From assembly GCA_947627875.1 (NCBI GenBank), contig CANQXS010000015.1, forward strand, positions 1 to 62,319: 62,319 nt of DNA, given 5' to 3'. The DNA is from an uncultured Clostridia bacterium (GTDB taxonomy: Bacteria; Bacillota; Clostridia; Oscillospirales; Ruminococcaceae). Position 1 is the stretch's first letter; each line of letters begins with the position of its first letter. Made by a program: the position numbers and the translations under genes. The notes under the pieces were generated by a model. That model was not told the origin of the DNA. It ran no database searches and saw nothing but the letters and a program-made list of their open reading frames with translations. Shown piece by piece: positions 1-10,390 of the stretch.

Positions 1-614
1 AACAACACCCACCCGGCAATATTCGTGGCATGATCTCCGATCCGCTCAAAATACTTCGCCACCATCAAAAGGTCAAGAGCATATTCTCCGTCGTTAGGAT
101 TTTGTGCGATCAGGGAAATCAGGCTGCTTTTAATGTCAATGAAGTAATCGTCCACAATGTCGTCGGAAGCCATGACCGCTTCAGCTATGGAAGTATCCTG
201 CTTCACATAGGCATCCACGCTGTCCGTCACCATTTTGATGGTCGCCTTCGCCATTTCCCGAATTTGGATATGTTCGGGAAGCGTTCTGTCATTCAGGAAC
301 GGCAGTATTTCCGCAACATCCTCCGCTTGATCTCCGATCCGCTCCATATCCGTTATCATTTTCAGGGCAGCCGATATTTGCCGCAAGTCCCGTGCTACCG
401 GCTGTTGTTGGAGCAGCAGCCGCAAGCACATAGATTCAATCTGCCGTTCCTTTTCGTCTATTTCATGGTCGAGCGGGGCAATCTTCGCCGCCAGCGCATC
501 GTCCTTTTGAATGAGAGCGGAAGCCGCCAAAGAAATCACTTCTTCGCACAGCGCCCCCATCTTGATAAGCTCCTGCCCCAAAGTATTAAGCTGTTCGTCA
601 AATCGCGTCCTCAT
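1..614 (-). CDS. phoU: PhoU phosphate-signalling protein (3' end outside window)
   Basis: Partial gene: 204 residues are visible before the coding frame leaves the left edge. PhoU is a cytoplasmic helical protein that links the Pst transporter to the phosphate two-component system and restrains uptake when phosphate is plentiful. The start [12 protein letters not shown] and the two metal-binding-type motifs, ITDMERIGDQAED and YFERIGDHATNIA, are the repeated signature of the PhoU three-helix bundle. The ATG at 614 shares one base with the pstB stop (TAATG), so translation is probably coupled. It is the last visible gene of the pst operon. Family assignment is secure; the C-terminus cannot be judged. 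Confidence 0.93.
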   Translation of the reverse strand, partial: MRTRFDEQLNTLGQELIKMGALCEEVISLAASALIQKDDALAAKIAPLDHEIDEKERQIESMCLRLLLQQQPVARDLRQISAALKMITDMERIGDQAEDVAEILPFLNDRTLPEHIQIREMAKATIKMVTDSVDAYVKQDTSIAEAVMASDDIVDDYFIDIKSSLISLIAQNPNDGEYALDLLMVAKYFERIGDHATNIAGWVL

Positions 615-1369
615 TATCCAAACCTCCCTGTGATATAATCCTCTGTACGCTTGTCCTCCGGCTGGGAGAACATTTTTTCCGTATCCCCATACTCTACCAG
701 TTCCCCCAAAAGGAAAAATGCTGTCCGATCCGAGATACGCACCGCCTGCTGCATATTGTGGGTGACAATAATAATGGTGTATTTTTCTTTCAGCGTCATT
801 GCCAGTTCTTCTATTTTTGAGGTCGAGATAGGGTCGAGCGCGGAGGTCGGCTCGTCCATCAAAAGTACCTGCGGCTCGACCGCAAGCGCACGGGCGATAC
901 AAAGGCGCTGCTGCTGTCCGCCCGAAAGACCGAGAGCATTTTTCTTCAATCTGTCCTTGACCTCGTCCCAAATCGCCGCGTCCCGTAGAGACCTTTCTAC
1001 AATATCGTCCAGCTTTGCTTTGGCGCGGATTCCATGTGTGCGGGGACCGTAGGCGATGTTGTCATAGACCGACATGGGAAACGGGTTCGGCTTTTGGAAT
1101 ACCATGCCGATTTCCCGACGCAGCGTGTTGACATCCACGCCAGGAGCGAAAATATCCTTTCCTTTGTAGGAAACCTCTCCTGTTATTTTGACACCCTGAA
1201 TCAGGTCGTTCATTCGATCCAGCGTTTTCAAAAAAGTAGATTTCCCGCAGCCCGAGGGACCTATCAGCGCGGTAATCGTCTTTTCCGGAATATTCAAATT
1301 GACGTGATGAAGCGCTTGAGTTGTACCGTACCAGAGGTTTAAGTCCTTAACAGTTATTATATCATTCAT
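614..1369 (-). CDS. pstB: Phosphate ABC transporter ATP-binding protein PstB
   Basis: ATPase of the high-affinity phosphate importer, acting on the cytoplasmic face of the PstCA channel. The 251-residue protein has Walker [10 protein letters not shown] near residue 37, signature LSGGQQQRL and Walker [14 protein letters not shown], with the usual PstB length. The ATG at 1369 ([10 protein letters not shown]) is preferred over an upstream in-frame start because PstB proteins begin just before the first strand. It overlaps the pstA end by 8 bp and the phoU start by 1 bp, consistent with one polycistronic message. Confidence 0.96.
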   Translation of the reverse strand: MNDIITVKDLNLWYGTTQALHHVNLNIPEKTITALIGPSGCGKSTFLKTLDRMNDLIQGVKITGEVSYKGKDIFAPGVDVNTLRREIGMVFQKPNPFPMSVYDNIAYGPRTHGIRAKAKLDDIVERSLRDAAIWDEVKDRLKKNALGLSGGQQQRLCIARALAVEPQVLLMDEPTSALDPISTSKIEELAMTLKEKYTIIIVTHNMQQAVRISDRTAFFLLGELVEYGDTEKMFSQPEDKRTEDYITGRFG

Positions 1370-2234
1370 TATTCTGCCTCCTTTTGAACCGGCGCCCGAC
1401 GAACGCGGCAAGAAGATTTACTAAAAGGGTGAGTACCATCAAAATGGCTGCAATCGCAAATCCCACGCCGAACTCGCCCTCCTCCTTGACGTATATATAA
1501 AGCGAAACGGTCAGAGTAGAGCCGGAGCTTCGCAGACCATTAAAAAAGCCGTTGAGCGCGTGCGCCGTTCCCGCAGTGAACAAGAGTGCCGCCGATTCTC
1601 CCAAAATTCGCCCGACCGAAAGAATACAGCCCGTGATAACGCCGTCGATACAGCCGGGCAGGACGACGGTGCGTATCACCCGCCATTTGCCCGCGCCGAG
1701 CCCGAAAGCTCCCTCGCGGTAGGACTGCGGCACCGTTTTCAAGCTCTCCTGCGTGGTGCGCATGACGGTCGGCAGGTTCATAATCACAAGCGTCAATGCT
1801 CCCGCCAAAAGAGAGGTCTGCATATTGAGAAACTCGCAGAAGAACAACATACCGACAAGCCCGTAAATGATAGAAGGTATGCCCGAAAGCGTCTCGGCGG
1901 CGTATTCAATCACGGCGACAAGCCGCTTGCTTTTGGCGTATTCTGAAAGGTAAACGGCAGAACCTACGCCGAGCGGCAGCACAAAAGCAAGCGTTGCGAC
2001 GATTATGTAAACCGTGTTCAGAATGTCGGGCAGAATACCTATTTTACCGGTCAGATAGCTTCTTTTTGTGGACAACAGCTCCCAAGAGATGTTCGGAATG
2101 CCTTTTGCCAGTATGTAGACCAAAAGAAACAGTACGAGGGCGCAGGTAAATGCCGCGCTGATTCCACACAAAGCCCGCAGTAAAACAACCTTGATTTTTC
2201 GTTTTGCGTTTATTTTACCGTTCACAGTTTTCAT
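1362..2234 (-). CDS. pstA: Phosphate ABC transporter permease PstA
   Basis: Inner-membrane channel subunit that pairs with PstC. About six hydrophobic segments are visible, and the sequence [16 protein letters not shown] with the later [16 protein letters not shown] is the PstA/PstC loop that docks on PstB. The ATG at 2234 overlaps the pstC stop (TGATG); a GTG one codon earlier is the alternative. The purine-rich AAGGAG lies only 2 bases upstream, so start use probably depends on coupling to pstC. Length (290 residues) is normal. Confidence 0.95.
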   Translation of the reverse strand: MKTVNGKINAKRKIKVVLLRALCGISAAFTCALVLFLLVYILAKGIPNISWELLSTKRSYLTGKIGILPDILNTVYIIVATLAFVLPLGVGSAVYLSEYAKSKRLVAVIEYAAETLSGIPSIIYGLVGMLFFCEFLNMQTSLLAGALTLVIMNLPTVMRTTQESLKTVPQSYREGAFGLGAGKWRVIRTVVLPGCIDGVITGCILSVGRILGESAALLFTAGTAHALNGFFNGLRSSGSTLTVSLYIYVKEEGEFGVGFAIAAILMVLTLLVNLLAAFVGRRFKRRQNNE

Positions 2235-3097
2235 CACTCCTTACTGCGCTTCAAAAAGAAATTCAGAGCCGCGTTGATAAGCATAATGAACAGGAACAGC
2301 ACAAGAGCGATCGAGAACAGCGCCTGCCTTTGCAAGCCGCCGGAATAGGACATTTCGCTTGCTACCGCCGTTGTCAGGAAGCGGACGCTTCCGAAAAGCT
2401 CCGGCATATTCGGCGCGTTGCCCGACACCATCATAACAGCCATAGCTTCTCCGATTGCCCGACCTACGCCAAGCACGACCGCAGCGGCGATCCCGCTTTT
2501 TGCCGCGGGGACGGACACCCTGAAATATGTTTCGACAGGCGTTGCCCCGAGGGCGAGGGAGGCGTCCTCATATTCGCGCGGAACGGCTTCAAGAGCCGTA
2601 ATCGACACATTGATAATCGAGGGCAAAATCATAATCGCCAGAACAATTATCGCCGCGAAAAGGCTCGCTCCGTCGGGAATGTGAAACAGTTTTCGTATGC
2701 CCGGGACAAGCACCATCATTCCCACAAGACCATAGACAACAGACGGGATACCAGCCAAAAGGCTTACCGCGCCTGATACAATCGTCCTGATTTTTGCAGG
2801 AGCGAGCTTTGCAAGATATACCGAGGTCAAAAACCCGACAGGCACGCCCAAAACGATTGCTCCCGCCGTTCCGTAAACGCTCGTCAGAATGAACGGCAGA
2901 ATACCGTAGGACGGCTCGCTTGCAGTCGATGCCCATTTAGTATTGAACAGGAAATCCAAAACGCCGATTTTACGAATTGCGGGGATTCCCGCGATAATCA
3001 GATAAAGCGTAATCAGTAGAACAAATCCGACGGTTATCAGCCCCAAAATCAGGAAAATGCCATGTACAAAATTCTCAAATGCCTTTTGCTTTTTCAT
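2234..3097 (-). CDS. pstC: Phosphate ABC transporter permease PstC
   Basis: Second channel subunit of the Pst importer. It has hydrophobic transmembrane segments, the shared AGIPSVVYGLVGMM motif, and LGATPVETYFRVSVPAAKSG as the ATPase-coupling loop. The chosen ATG (MKKQKAF) has a GAGGTG ribosome site 3 bases upstream. It starts 9 bp after the pstS stop and ends overlapping pstA. At 287 residues it is typical of the family. Confidence 0.95.
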   Translation of the reverse strand: MKKQKAFENFVHGIFLILGLITVGFVLLITLYLIIAGIPAIRKIGVLDFLFNTKWASTASEPSYGILPFILTSVYGTAGAIVLGVPVGFLTSVYLAKLAPAKIRTIVSGAVSLLAGIPSVVYGLVGMMVLVPGIRKLFHIPDGASLFAAIIVLAIMILPSIINVSITALEAVPREYEDASLALGATPVETYFRVSVPAAKSGIAAAVVLGVGRAIGEAMAVMMVSGNAPNMPELFGSVRFLTTAVASEMSYSGGLQRQALFSIALVLFLFIMLINAALNFFLKRSKE

Positions 3098-3105
3098 TCT
3101 GCACC

Positions 3106-3912
3106 TCAATTTACAGGCACCGCTCCCGCCTGCGAGATGTACTGAGCTGCGTCGGCAGATGTCACAAAGTCAAAGAATTTTTGCGCCGCGTCGGAAAGCT
3201 CCACGCCGTCCTTTGTTACCAGCACGAACGGGCGCTGAATGACGTAGCTGCCGTCCTTGACGGTTTCCTCGCTCGGCAGAACGCCGCCGACCGAAAGAGC
3301 CTTGACACCGTCGCCAACAGCCGCGAGAGAGGCGTAGCCGATAGCGTCGGGGTTCTGCGAAACGGTGGTAATCACATCGCCGGTCGATGTAAGCTCCTGA
3401 CGGTATTTGCAGCCGTCCTCCGTGCCGGTAATCGATTCAAAACCATCCCGCGTTCCGCTGCCCGCTTCGCGCCCTATGACGACGATTTCGGCGTCATTTC
3501 CGCCGACCTGCGACCAATTCGAGATTTCGCCGGTGTAGATTTTGGCAATCGTTTCCACGTCGAGGTCGCTGACCGAGTTCTGCGGATTGACGATGACCGC
3601 GATGCCGTCGTTGGCAAGAACGGTTTCCGTGAGTCCGTCAGCCTTTTCCTCGGCTTTAAGATTGCGGCTCGAAAGCCCGATGTCGCATCGCCCCTCCTTG
3701 ACCGCTTGTATCCCCGAACCCGAGCCGGTGGGGTTGTAGGTGAAACCGATACCGTACTTTTCCTCAAACGCCTCGCCCAAAATGCCGATGACTTCTTCCA
3801 TCGAGGTAGAGCCGTCGGTGGAAACCGTCCCGCCCTTTTGCTGCGTCGAGCATCCTGCAAGCGCCGATACCGCCAGTGCAGCGGCAAGGGCTAATGTCAA
3901 AAGTTTCTTCAT
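3106..3912 (-). CDS. pstS: Phosphate-binding lipoprotein PstS
   Basis: Extracytoplasmic lipoprotein that captures phosphate and delivers it to PstCA. The start MKKLLTLALAAALAVSALAG is a signal peptide followed by the lipobox cysteine (LAGC, Cys near 20). Binding-site motifs GSTSMEEV, NPTGSGSG and GREAGSGTRDGFE match those that coordinate phosphate in PstS. The ATG at 3912 has AAAGGAG 9 bases upstream. As first gene it is expected to be the most strongly expressed of the operon. The 268-residue length is at the short end of the family. Confidence 0.95.
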   Translation of the reverse strand: MKKLLTLALAAALAVSALAGCSTQQKGGTVSTDGSTSMEEVIGILGEAFEEKYGIGFTYNPTGSGSGIQAVKEGRCDIGLSSRNLKAEEKADGLTETVLANDGIAVIVNPQNSVSDLDVETIAKIYTGEISNWSQVGGNDAEIVVIGREAGSGTRDGFESITGTEDGCKYRQELTSTGDVITTVSQNPDAIGYASLAAVGDGVKALSVGGVLPSEETVKDGSYVIQRPFVLVTKDGVELSDAAQKFFDFVTSADAAQYISQAGAVPVN

Positions 3913-3995
3913 CTTAAAATTCTCCTTTGCGTTTATTTCCCTTTTGGGTACAGCTATATGATAGCCTCGCAAAATCAAATCCGTTATCTGCTTCA

Positions 3996-4012
3996 TGTAA
4001 AATGGATGTAAA
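3996..4012 (-). promoter_or_regulatory. PHO box upstream of pstS
   Basis: On the minus strand two TTTACA hexamers occur at 4012-4007 and 4001-3996, exactly 11 bp apart. This is the spacing of PhoP-binding direct repeats in Bacillus-type Pho promoters (consensus near TTAACA separated by about 5 bp). They lie 84-100 bp upstream of the pstS start. No strong -35 hexamer is evident downstream, as expected for an activator-dependent promoter. Confidence 0.7.
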
Positions 4013-4147
4013 GTTTATCCGGCTTTCATCTTAGGCGTTCTCTTTGCTCTTTGAATGATACCTCCACACAGCCATGACAACAGTAAGATGAAAAAGAACG
4101 GGAGCAGCTCAATAGCAAAGGTAGGGGTGTGGGACTATCCCACGAAC

Positions 4148-4188
4148 AAAAATGACCGTTCTCCGCAACGTGGACAGCGGTCATTTTT
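4148..4188. terminator. Stem-loop with flanking A/T runs
   Basis: Perfect 11-bp arms (AAAAATGACCG at 4148-4158 and its complement at 4178-4188) enclose a 19-base loop and end in a T run on either strand. This fits a bidirectional intrinsic terminator between pstS and the mobile-element remnant. The left arm also resembles the start of the mobC-linked repeats further right. Confidence 0.5.
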
Positions 4189-4243
4189 CCGCTGTGTACG
4201 GACAGCGGATTTGCTTGCTGTTCTTCCAAAAATGTATCCATGC

Positions 4244-4287
4244 AACAGCGGCATCCTCGGCTTTTCAAAGTAGAGGATGCCGCTGTT
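4244..4287. repeat. 15-bp perfect inverted repeat at the edge of the mobile-element remnant
   Basis: Arms AACAGCGGCATCCTC (4244-4258) and its exact complement (4273-4287) flank a 14-base loop. No T tract follows, so it is not a standard terminator. The loop and right arm contain TTTCAAAGTAGAGGATG, resembling the end of the downstream repeats. It could be a binding site or a hairpin marking the element boundary. Confidence 0.55.
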
Positions 4288-4329
4288 CTCAAAATAATCT
4301 TTCTCAGCACCCCCTCATTTGTCGAAAAA

Positions 4330-4564
4330 ATGTCCGTTGTAAAATAGAGGGGATGTTCGCTGCTTGATAAAATTTTCTTCTGGCGATACCTGCGTTTCGG
4401 GCAATTTATGTCCGTTGTAAAGTAGAGGGGTATTCTCGTCTTCGGAAAATTTTCTTTCGGTGAGCCCTGTTATTCGCCGCAAAAATGTCCGTTGTCTTAT
4501 AGAGGGATTTTTTGATGGCATACCCCGAAAAGGGTTCGGAGATGCCCGTTGTATAGTGAGGAAA
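4330..4564 (+). repeat. Four-copy mobC-linked repeat array (copies R1-R4)
   Basis: Copies start at 4330, 4408, 4485 and 4542. Each begins ATGTCCGTTGT (R4: ATGCCCGTTGT) and continues to a RTAGAGGGG-like end, covering about 23 bp. The first three are 77-78 bp apart, and the spacers are related too (AAAATTTTCTT then a GATACC/GCATACC block), so the true unit is a degenerate repeat of about 77 bp. The array ends 48 bp before mobC. The same motif recurs ahead of the mobC at 59593. Role unknown; origin-of-transfer or relaxosome binding is an inference. Confidence 0.75.
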
Positions 4565-4611
4565 TACCCTCTCACCTGAAAATCTATTGCCAGCCAAAGG
4601 AGGAATCGAAT

Positions 4612-4990
4612 ATGGCAAACAGAGTAAGACCAATCCGTAAGGAAATCTGCCTGACCGAACAGGAGGAACAGATCATAAAATCCAAGATGGCGGAGCTTGG
4701 GACGCACAACTTCGGATCGTATGCCCGCAAAATGCTGATCGACGGTTACATTATCAATGTGGACTACACCGAGTTGCGGAAGCTGTGTGCCGCAGTGAGC
4801 AAAATCGGCAGCAACATCAACCAGATTGCCTATCGCATGAAGAACACCAGTCATTTCTATGCCGAGGACATCGCAGAGCTTCATGCAGACATGGCTCAGG
4901 TAAGCGATGCACTCAGAGGGCGTTTGAAAGAAGAAACAAAATGGGAAGGAAAAGCCACAAGGATAGCCAAGAAAAACAGGGAGGTGCTCA

Positions 4991-4998
<8 letters not shown>
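4612..4998 (+). CDS. MobC-family mobilization accessory protein
   Basis: Small DNA-binding protein of the ribbon-helix-helix/MobC type, which normally helps a relaxase open the origin of transfer. The 128 residues begin MANRVRPIRKEICLTEQEE and contain the typical SKIGSNINQIAYRMKN segment near the middle. The ATG at 4612 has AAAGGAGG 8 bases upstream and is preferred over an upstream in-frame start that lacks a site. It overlaps the next gene by 8 bp. Unusually no relaxase gene follows it here, so the gene is probably a relic or works with a relaxase elsewhere. Confidence 0.85.
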
Positions 4999-6922
<1,924 letters not shown>

Positions 6923-6999
6923 CCGAAATCATGCCGCACTCCGAAAACATTATGAACTTGTTTTATTGGATGACGCCCTCGGCGCCGTTTTTCTTTCCT

Positions 7000-7165
7000 T
7001 TACACCCCAAGGTACTTCACGAAGAATTCCGCAAGCCTGTCGAAGGAGACAGCTTCCTTTCCGCAGCCGTCGTAGAGGTCGGCGTGAGAAGCGCCAGGAA
7101 CTATAAGCATCTCTTTGTTGCTCCAATAAGGGCTGTTTCTTACGGCAAATGAACCGTCTGTGAGT
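7000..7165 (-). pseudogene. C-terminal remnant of an alpha/beta hydrolase
   Basis: An open stretch of about 54 codons with no start, ending in TAA at 7000-7002. It reads LTDGSFAVRNSPYWSNKE, then MLIVPGASHADLYDG and VSFDRLAEFFVKYLGV. The PGASHADLYD block with a following FDKLxxFF tail is the C-terminal histidine region of alpha/beta-hydrolase-fold proteins common in gut clostridia. An in-frame stop lies just upstream, so the rest of the gene is gone. It lies 77 bp from the recombinase remnant, so loss may be linked to the mobile element. Confidence 0.6.
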
Positions 7166-7186
7166 TAAAATTTTCACGCAGAAAAC

Positions 7187-7954
7187 TCATATCCTATACG
7201 CTTCCATCGACTCCTCGAGAGTTTCGCGGAACATTACAAAGAGCATTATTACCGGCAGCATATAGACCGTTCCGCCGGCATAGCTTACGTCCTGAGGAAG
7301 GTCCCCCAAGACCACCGACAGCGGATAAATATCGGTGTTCTCCATAGAGAATATCAGCGCCTGCTCGACCATATTCCAGCTCTCGCAGAATATAAGTATC
7401 GCCAGAGATACGAGCGCGGGCTTTATCTGCGGGACGACCGCATATCGGAATGTCTTTATTACCGAAGAGGTCTCGAGGAAGGTGTAGTCGATTATATCGT
7501 TCGGAATGTTCTTTATATACTGACGAAGCAGAAATACCGCAAACGGCGAGAACATCATCGGCAGGGTGAGGGCGAGCGGGGTGTTGAGCATATTGAATTC
7601 GCGGAGCTGAATGTAATTCGGCAGGAGCGTAGCCTGAAACGGCAGCATCATAACGAGGATATAAACGAAAAACAGCGCGTCGCGCCCTTTGAACTTCATC
7701 TTTGCAAAGACGAATCCGAGCGGCAAAGCCAAAGCTATGCTCACGGCTGTTATCGCGGAGGCGTAGATAACCGAGTTCCGGAAGAAGCGCAGATATGTGT
7801 GATCGGTAGTGAAAAGCTCCCAGTATGCCGCAAGGGTCGGGGCGCTTCCGGAGTAATTCAGAGATTTTACCGCGGTCATAACTACGGGGAGGACAAACAG
7901 CACGCTCATAAGCGAAAGGCATATCAGCCTTAAAAGATTTGAGGTCTTTTTCAC
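7187..7954 (-). CDS. Sugar-type ABC transporter permease (MalG/UgpE-like)
   Basis: Inner-membrane permease of a carbohydrate-uptake (CUT1-like) importer. Six hydrophobic segments are visible. The cytoplasmic coupling loop is IIDYTFLETSSVIKTFRYAVVP; the usual EAA motif is degenerate (LETSS). At 255 residues it is slightly short. It follows the other permease by 12 bp, with no ATPase gene nearby, so it presumably borrows a shared MsmK-type ATPase. Substrate unknown. Confidence 0.85.
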   Translation of the reverse strand: MKKTSNLLRLICLSLMSVLFVLPVVMTAVKSLNYSGSAPTLAAYWELFTTDHTYLRFFRNSVIYASAITAVSIALALPLGFVFAKMKFKGRDALFFVYILVMMLPFQATLLPNYIQLREFNMLNTPLALTLPMMFSPFAVFLLRQYIKNIPNDIIDYTFLETSSVIKTFRYAVVPQIKPALVSLAILIFCESWNMVEQALIFSMENTDIYPLSVVLGDLPQDVSYAGGTVYMLPVIMLFVMFRETLEESMEAYRI

Positions 7955-7966
7955 GGCGCCACCCCC

Positions 7967-8803
7967 TTAGGTATAGTCGCTCAGCCTGTTTTCGAGGCGG
8001 TAGAGGGCGAATATCACAACGGCTATCACCGAAGTGAATACAACGACCGCGCAGGAAAGAGTCTGATAATTGAGCTTGTAGAAATGGTTGTTCATAAAGT
8101 TCTGGACCATATATGCAACGTCGGGCGGGTAATTGGAGTTGTAGTAAAGATAGCTTTCCTTGAATATCTTAAGCGAGTTCACAAAGCTCAAAACTATCAC
8201 GAAAAACAGGCTCGGAGATATCATCGGCAGGGTTATCTTAAGGTGGATCTTAAGTCCCGGCTTGCCGTCGAGGGAGGCGGCTTCGTAAACCTCCTTCGGG
8301 ACAGCCGTCAGCGCTGCGGTCAGAAGGATAATGTCTATCCCGATGTTTTTCCAGATGAACAGAAGGTACAGCGGGAGTATAGTGAAAAAGTCTTCAAGGC
8401 CGGATATTTCGGACAGCGCCGAATACGTCTGCGAGCCGAATATCGACTGCCATATAAATATAATGCTCGCCGAGGGCAGGACATAGGGCAGAACGAATCC
8501 CGACTTTAAAAACCGAAGCTTTTCGGTAAGGCGGACGAGCGCAAGGGAGATAACAAGCGCGAGCGTTACCGCAGCCGCAACCGAAATTGCCGAGAAAACA
8601 ACGGTGTTTTTCAGGGCAAGGCGGAAAAATTCGTTGGAAAGGACGGATTTATAGTTTTCAAGCCCGACGAACTCGGGGTCGACGGAGCTTTTGGAGAAGG
8701 AGTACCTTATTGATTTAAAGAACGGAAGTATGTAAAACACAATAAACCCGCCGAGCGACGGCAGGCAAAAAAGAGCGAGTTTTATTTTAAAAGACTTATG
8801 CAT
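7967..8803 (-). CDS. Sugar-type ABC transporter permease (MalF/UgpA-like)
   Basis: Partner permease of the gene downstream. It begins MHKSFKIKLALFCLPSLGGF, has about six membrane segments, and carries a clean coupling motif VYEAASLDGKPGLKIHLKI followed by TLPMISPSLFFV. Length (278) fits the family. It starts 14 bp after the preceding 127-residue gene and is part of an operon from the solute-binding lipoprotein at 10224 to 7187. The extracellular loop MVQNFMNNHFYKLNYQ is typical of MalF-like proteins. Confidence 0.88.
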   Translation of the reverse strand: MHKSFKIKLALFCLPSLGGFIVFYILPFFKSIRYSFSKSSVDPEFVGLENYKSVLSNEFFRLALKNTVVFSAISVAAAVTLALVISLALVRLTEKLRFLKSGFVLPYVLPSASIIFIWQSIFGSQTYSALSEISGLEDFFTILPLYLLFIWKNIGIDIILLTAALTAVPKEVYEAASLDGKPGLKIHLKITLPMISPSLFFVIVLSFVNSLKIFKESYLYYNSNYPPDVAYMVQNFMNNHFYKLNYQTLSCAVVVFTSVIAVVIFALYRLENRLSDYT

Positions 8804-8817
8804 TTGGCGCCTCCCGT

Positions 8818-9201
8818 CTACTCTTCGACTACTTTTGCGCCGTCGAAGAGCGGTTTTGTCGAGGAAACTATGAATATCCCTCTTACCGGCTCCTCGGAAA
8901 CAATAACGACATATCCCTCGTGATAGCCGGTGTCGTCGCTGTGATATTCCCTGAGCTTATGGCGCACTGCCGTAAGTATCTCGCGCGAAAAGCCCTGCTC
9001 GCGCTCAACAGTGTAAACATAGGCTCCGTCAGGCTCCTCGAAGACGGCTCCCTCGGGGAGATATTGCGAGTCCTCCGTGCCGAACGCATAATCGAACGTG
9101 ACTGCGGGCTTTGTCGCCGAGTAAAGCGCGTCGCCGAACGCAGTGAAAAATACAATTATCGCCCAAAACATAACCGAAAAGATCACAGCGGTCTTTTTCA
9201 T
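8818..9201 (-). CDS. Small membrane-anchored extracytoplasmic protein
   Basis: 127 residues: a single hydrophobic N-terminal segment (about residues 4-24) and a soluble acidic domain. The stretch LPEGAVFEEPDGAYVYTVER and the ending IVSSTKPLFDGAKVVEE resemble the last barrel of RND/ABC membrane-fusion adaptors, but the rest of an adaptor is missing. It lies between the solute-binding protein and the permeases and ends in TAG, showing that TAG is an ordinary stop here. Function unknown; an accessory lipid- or substrate-interacting subunit is an inference. Confidence 0.6.
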   Translation of the reverse strand: MKKTAVIFSVMFWAIIVFFTAFGDALYSATKPAVTFDYAFGTEDSQYLPEGAVFEEPDGAYVYTVEREQGFSREILTAVRHKLREYHSDDTGYHEGYVVIVSEEPVRGIFIVSSTKPLFDGAKVVEE

Positions 9202-9249
9202 AATCTCCCCGCCTTCAACATCACAGAATACTCATAGCCCATACGATAA

Positions 9250-10224
9250 TCAGCCCTCGAGCCTCATTCTTAAGGTTCTTGCGGCGTCTTCGGCGAGCTT
9301 TTTAAGCGTTTCGTCGCTGCCGTCGGTCTCCTCGCAGCCAATCAGCGCTTCTCCTATAACGTGGGAATAATCATAAGTATAATAAAGCCAGCTCGGTGTA
9401 TATTCCGTGCCGTCCGCGGGCTCGGTGTAATTGACAAGCTGACTGCTTATTACCAAACCGTCGTCGTTATATTTGCCGCAGTTTATATCGAACAGCAGGC
9501 AGAGGAACTCCGCCGCGAGGTCCTTTTTCTCGGAGTACTTGTTCATAAAGGCATACCAACCCGAGGCACCGTAAAATTCAAAGTCGTAGAAGGGGTTATC
9601 CTTGCTGTCTTCGGGGTCGGCATAGCGGTGCTTCATAAGCTCGAAAAGCTCGTTGCCGTTCGGGTCGGAAAATTCGCCGGTATAAAGATTCAGGTTTTTA
9701 TAGCAGTATTTGAAAAGACTGTAAGCGGTTGAAATATCTCCGGAATAGGTCACCGAAATGTCGCTGGGAACGTAAATTATCTCGTCTCCCATAACTGCGA
9801 GCTGCTTTGTAAGAGCGTTGCCCTCGATGCGGGACTTTAATTCATCAAACTCGCCGAGGTCCTGATAGAGCCTGTTTCTCACGACGTCGCCCAACTGATA
9901 CGCAGCGGGAACAAATACATCGAAGTCGCTGTCCTGAGCCATTATCTTGGTGGAGAATTTTTCCCATTCGCTATCGGCTTCGTATCTTACAACATTGATC
10001 TGGGTATCGTGATCTCTGTTGAAAATCATAATGGCGGATTCCACGCTTGACATCTGCGGACCGCAGAGCAAAACCGTCAGAGTGTCTGAGGAATCCGAGG
10101 CTTCGCCATCGGTGGCGGCGGGCTGAGTGCCTTCAACGGAAGAAGGGCTGTCGGCATTGCCGCAGCCGGAAATCATTGACATAAGAATCGAAAGAGCAAA
10201 AAGTACGGATATCAATTTGCGCAT
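9250..10224 (-). CDS. Extracellular solute-binding lipoprotein
   Basis: 324-residue lipoprotein with signal peptide MRKLISVLFALSILMSMISG and a lipobox cysteine (ISGC). It is followed by a Ser/Thr/Asp-rich linker and a type-2 periplasmic-binding fold (TLTVLLCGPQMSSVESAI, later FDVFVPAAYQLGDVV). It is expected to feed the permeases downstream. Its C-terminus (DFEFYGASGWYAF, DLAAEFLCLLFDI, LKKLAEDAARTLRMRLEG) is related to that of the broken lipoprotein at 11570-13381, so the two are paralogues. It has AAAGGCG before the ATG and a consensus promoter upstream. Confidence 0.85.
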   Translation of the reverse strand: MRKLISVLFALSILMSMISGCGNADSPSSVEGTQPAATDGEASDSSDTLTVLLCGPQMSSVESAIMIFNRDHDTQINVVRYEADSEWEKFSTKIMAQDSDFDVFVPAAYQLGDVVRNRLYQDLGEFDELKSRIEGNALTKQLAVMGDEIIYVPSDISVTYSGDISTAYSLFKYCYKNLNLYTGEFSDPNGNELFELMKHRYADPEDSKDNPFYDFEFYGASGWYAFMNKYSEKKDLAAEFLCLLFDINCGKYNDDGLVISSQLVNYTEPADGTEYTPSWLYYTYDYSHVIGEALIGCEETDGSDETLKKLAEDAARTLRMRLEG

Positions 10225-10262
10225 AATGTCATCGCCTTTCTTTGAAACTTTATTGCGCTTAC

Positions 10263-10291
10263 ATTATACCACGGCATAATTACCGTGTCAA
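10263..10291 (-). promoter_or_regulatory. Sigma-A promoter of the solute-binding operon with embedded palindrome
   Basis: On the minus strand TTGACA (10291-10286) and TATAAT (10268-10263) are separated by 17 bp. A palindrome with arms CACGG/CCGTG (10270-10274 and 10283-10287) overlaps the spacer and the -35 edge, a position where a bound regulator would block polymerase. Confidence 0.85.
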
Positions 10292-10318
10292 TATCTTTAT
10301 ACGAAAAAATTTTTTGCG

Positions 10319-10327
10319 CCCAACGGT
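10319..10327 (-). promoter_or_regulatory. Single LytTR-like site between divergent promoters
   Basis: ACCGTTGGG on the minus strand fits the published LytTR half-site pattern [TA][AC][CA]GTTN[AG][TG]. It lies 27 bp upstream of the -35 of the solute-binding operon and just upstream of the small peptide gene. The surrounding TTTTTTGC block also occurs beside the repeat cluster at 13451-13489. A lone 9-bp match is weak evidence. Confidence 0.35.
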
Positions 10328-10346
10328 ATGTTCAAATTTCAGAAAA

Positions 10347-10390
10347 TATGATATGATGAAATATAACTTATATTTGGAGGACTTATTATG
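10347..10390 (+). promoter_or_regulatory. -10 region and ribosome site of the small peptide gene
   Basis: Two overlapping TATGAT hexamers (10347-10352 and 10352-10357) and a GGAGG at 10376-10380, seven bases before the ATG at 10388, show that this small gene has its own expression signals. A convincing -35 is lacking (TGTTCA at 10329-10334 is the nearest), suggesting activator dependence. Confidence 0.5.

Noticed and set aside
30-638. A 202-codon plus-strand frame at the left edge
   Set aside because: It is the shadow of phoU, which is clear on the minus strand but runs off the window.
4330-4564. CRISPR array interpretation of the repeats before mobC
   Set aside because: Repeats are degenerate, spacers resemble each other, spacing is irregular, and no cas genes are present.
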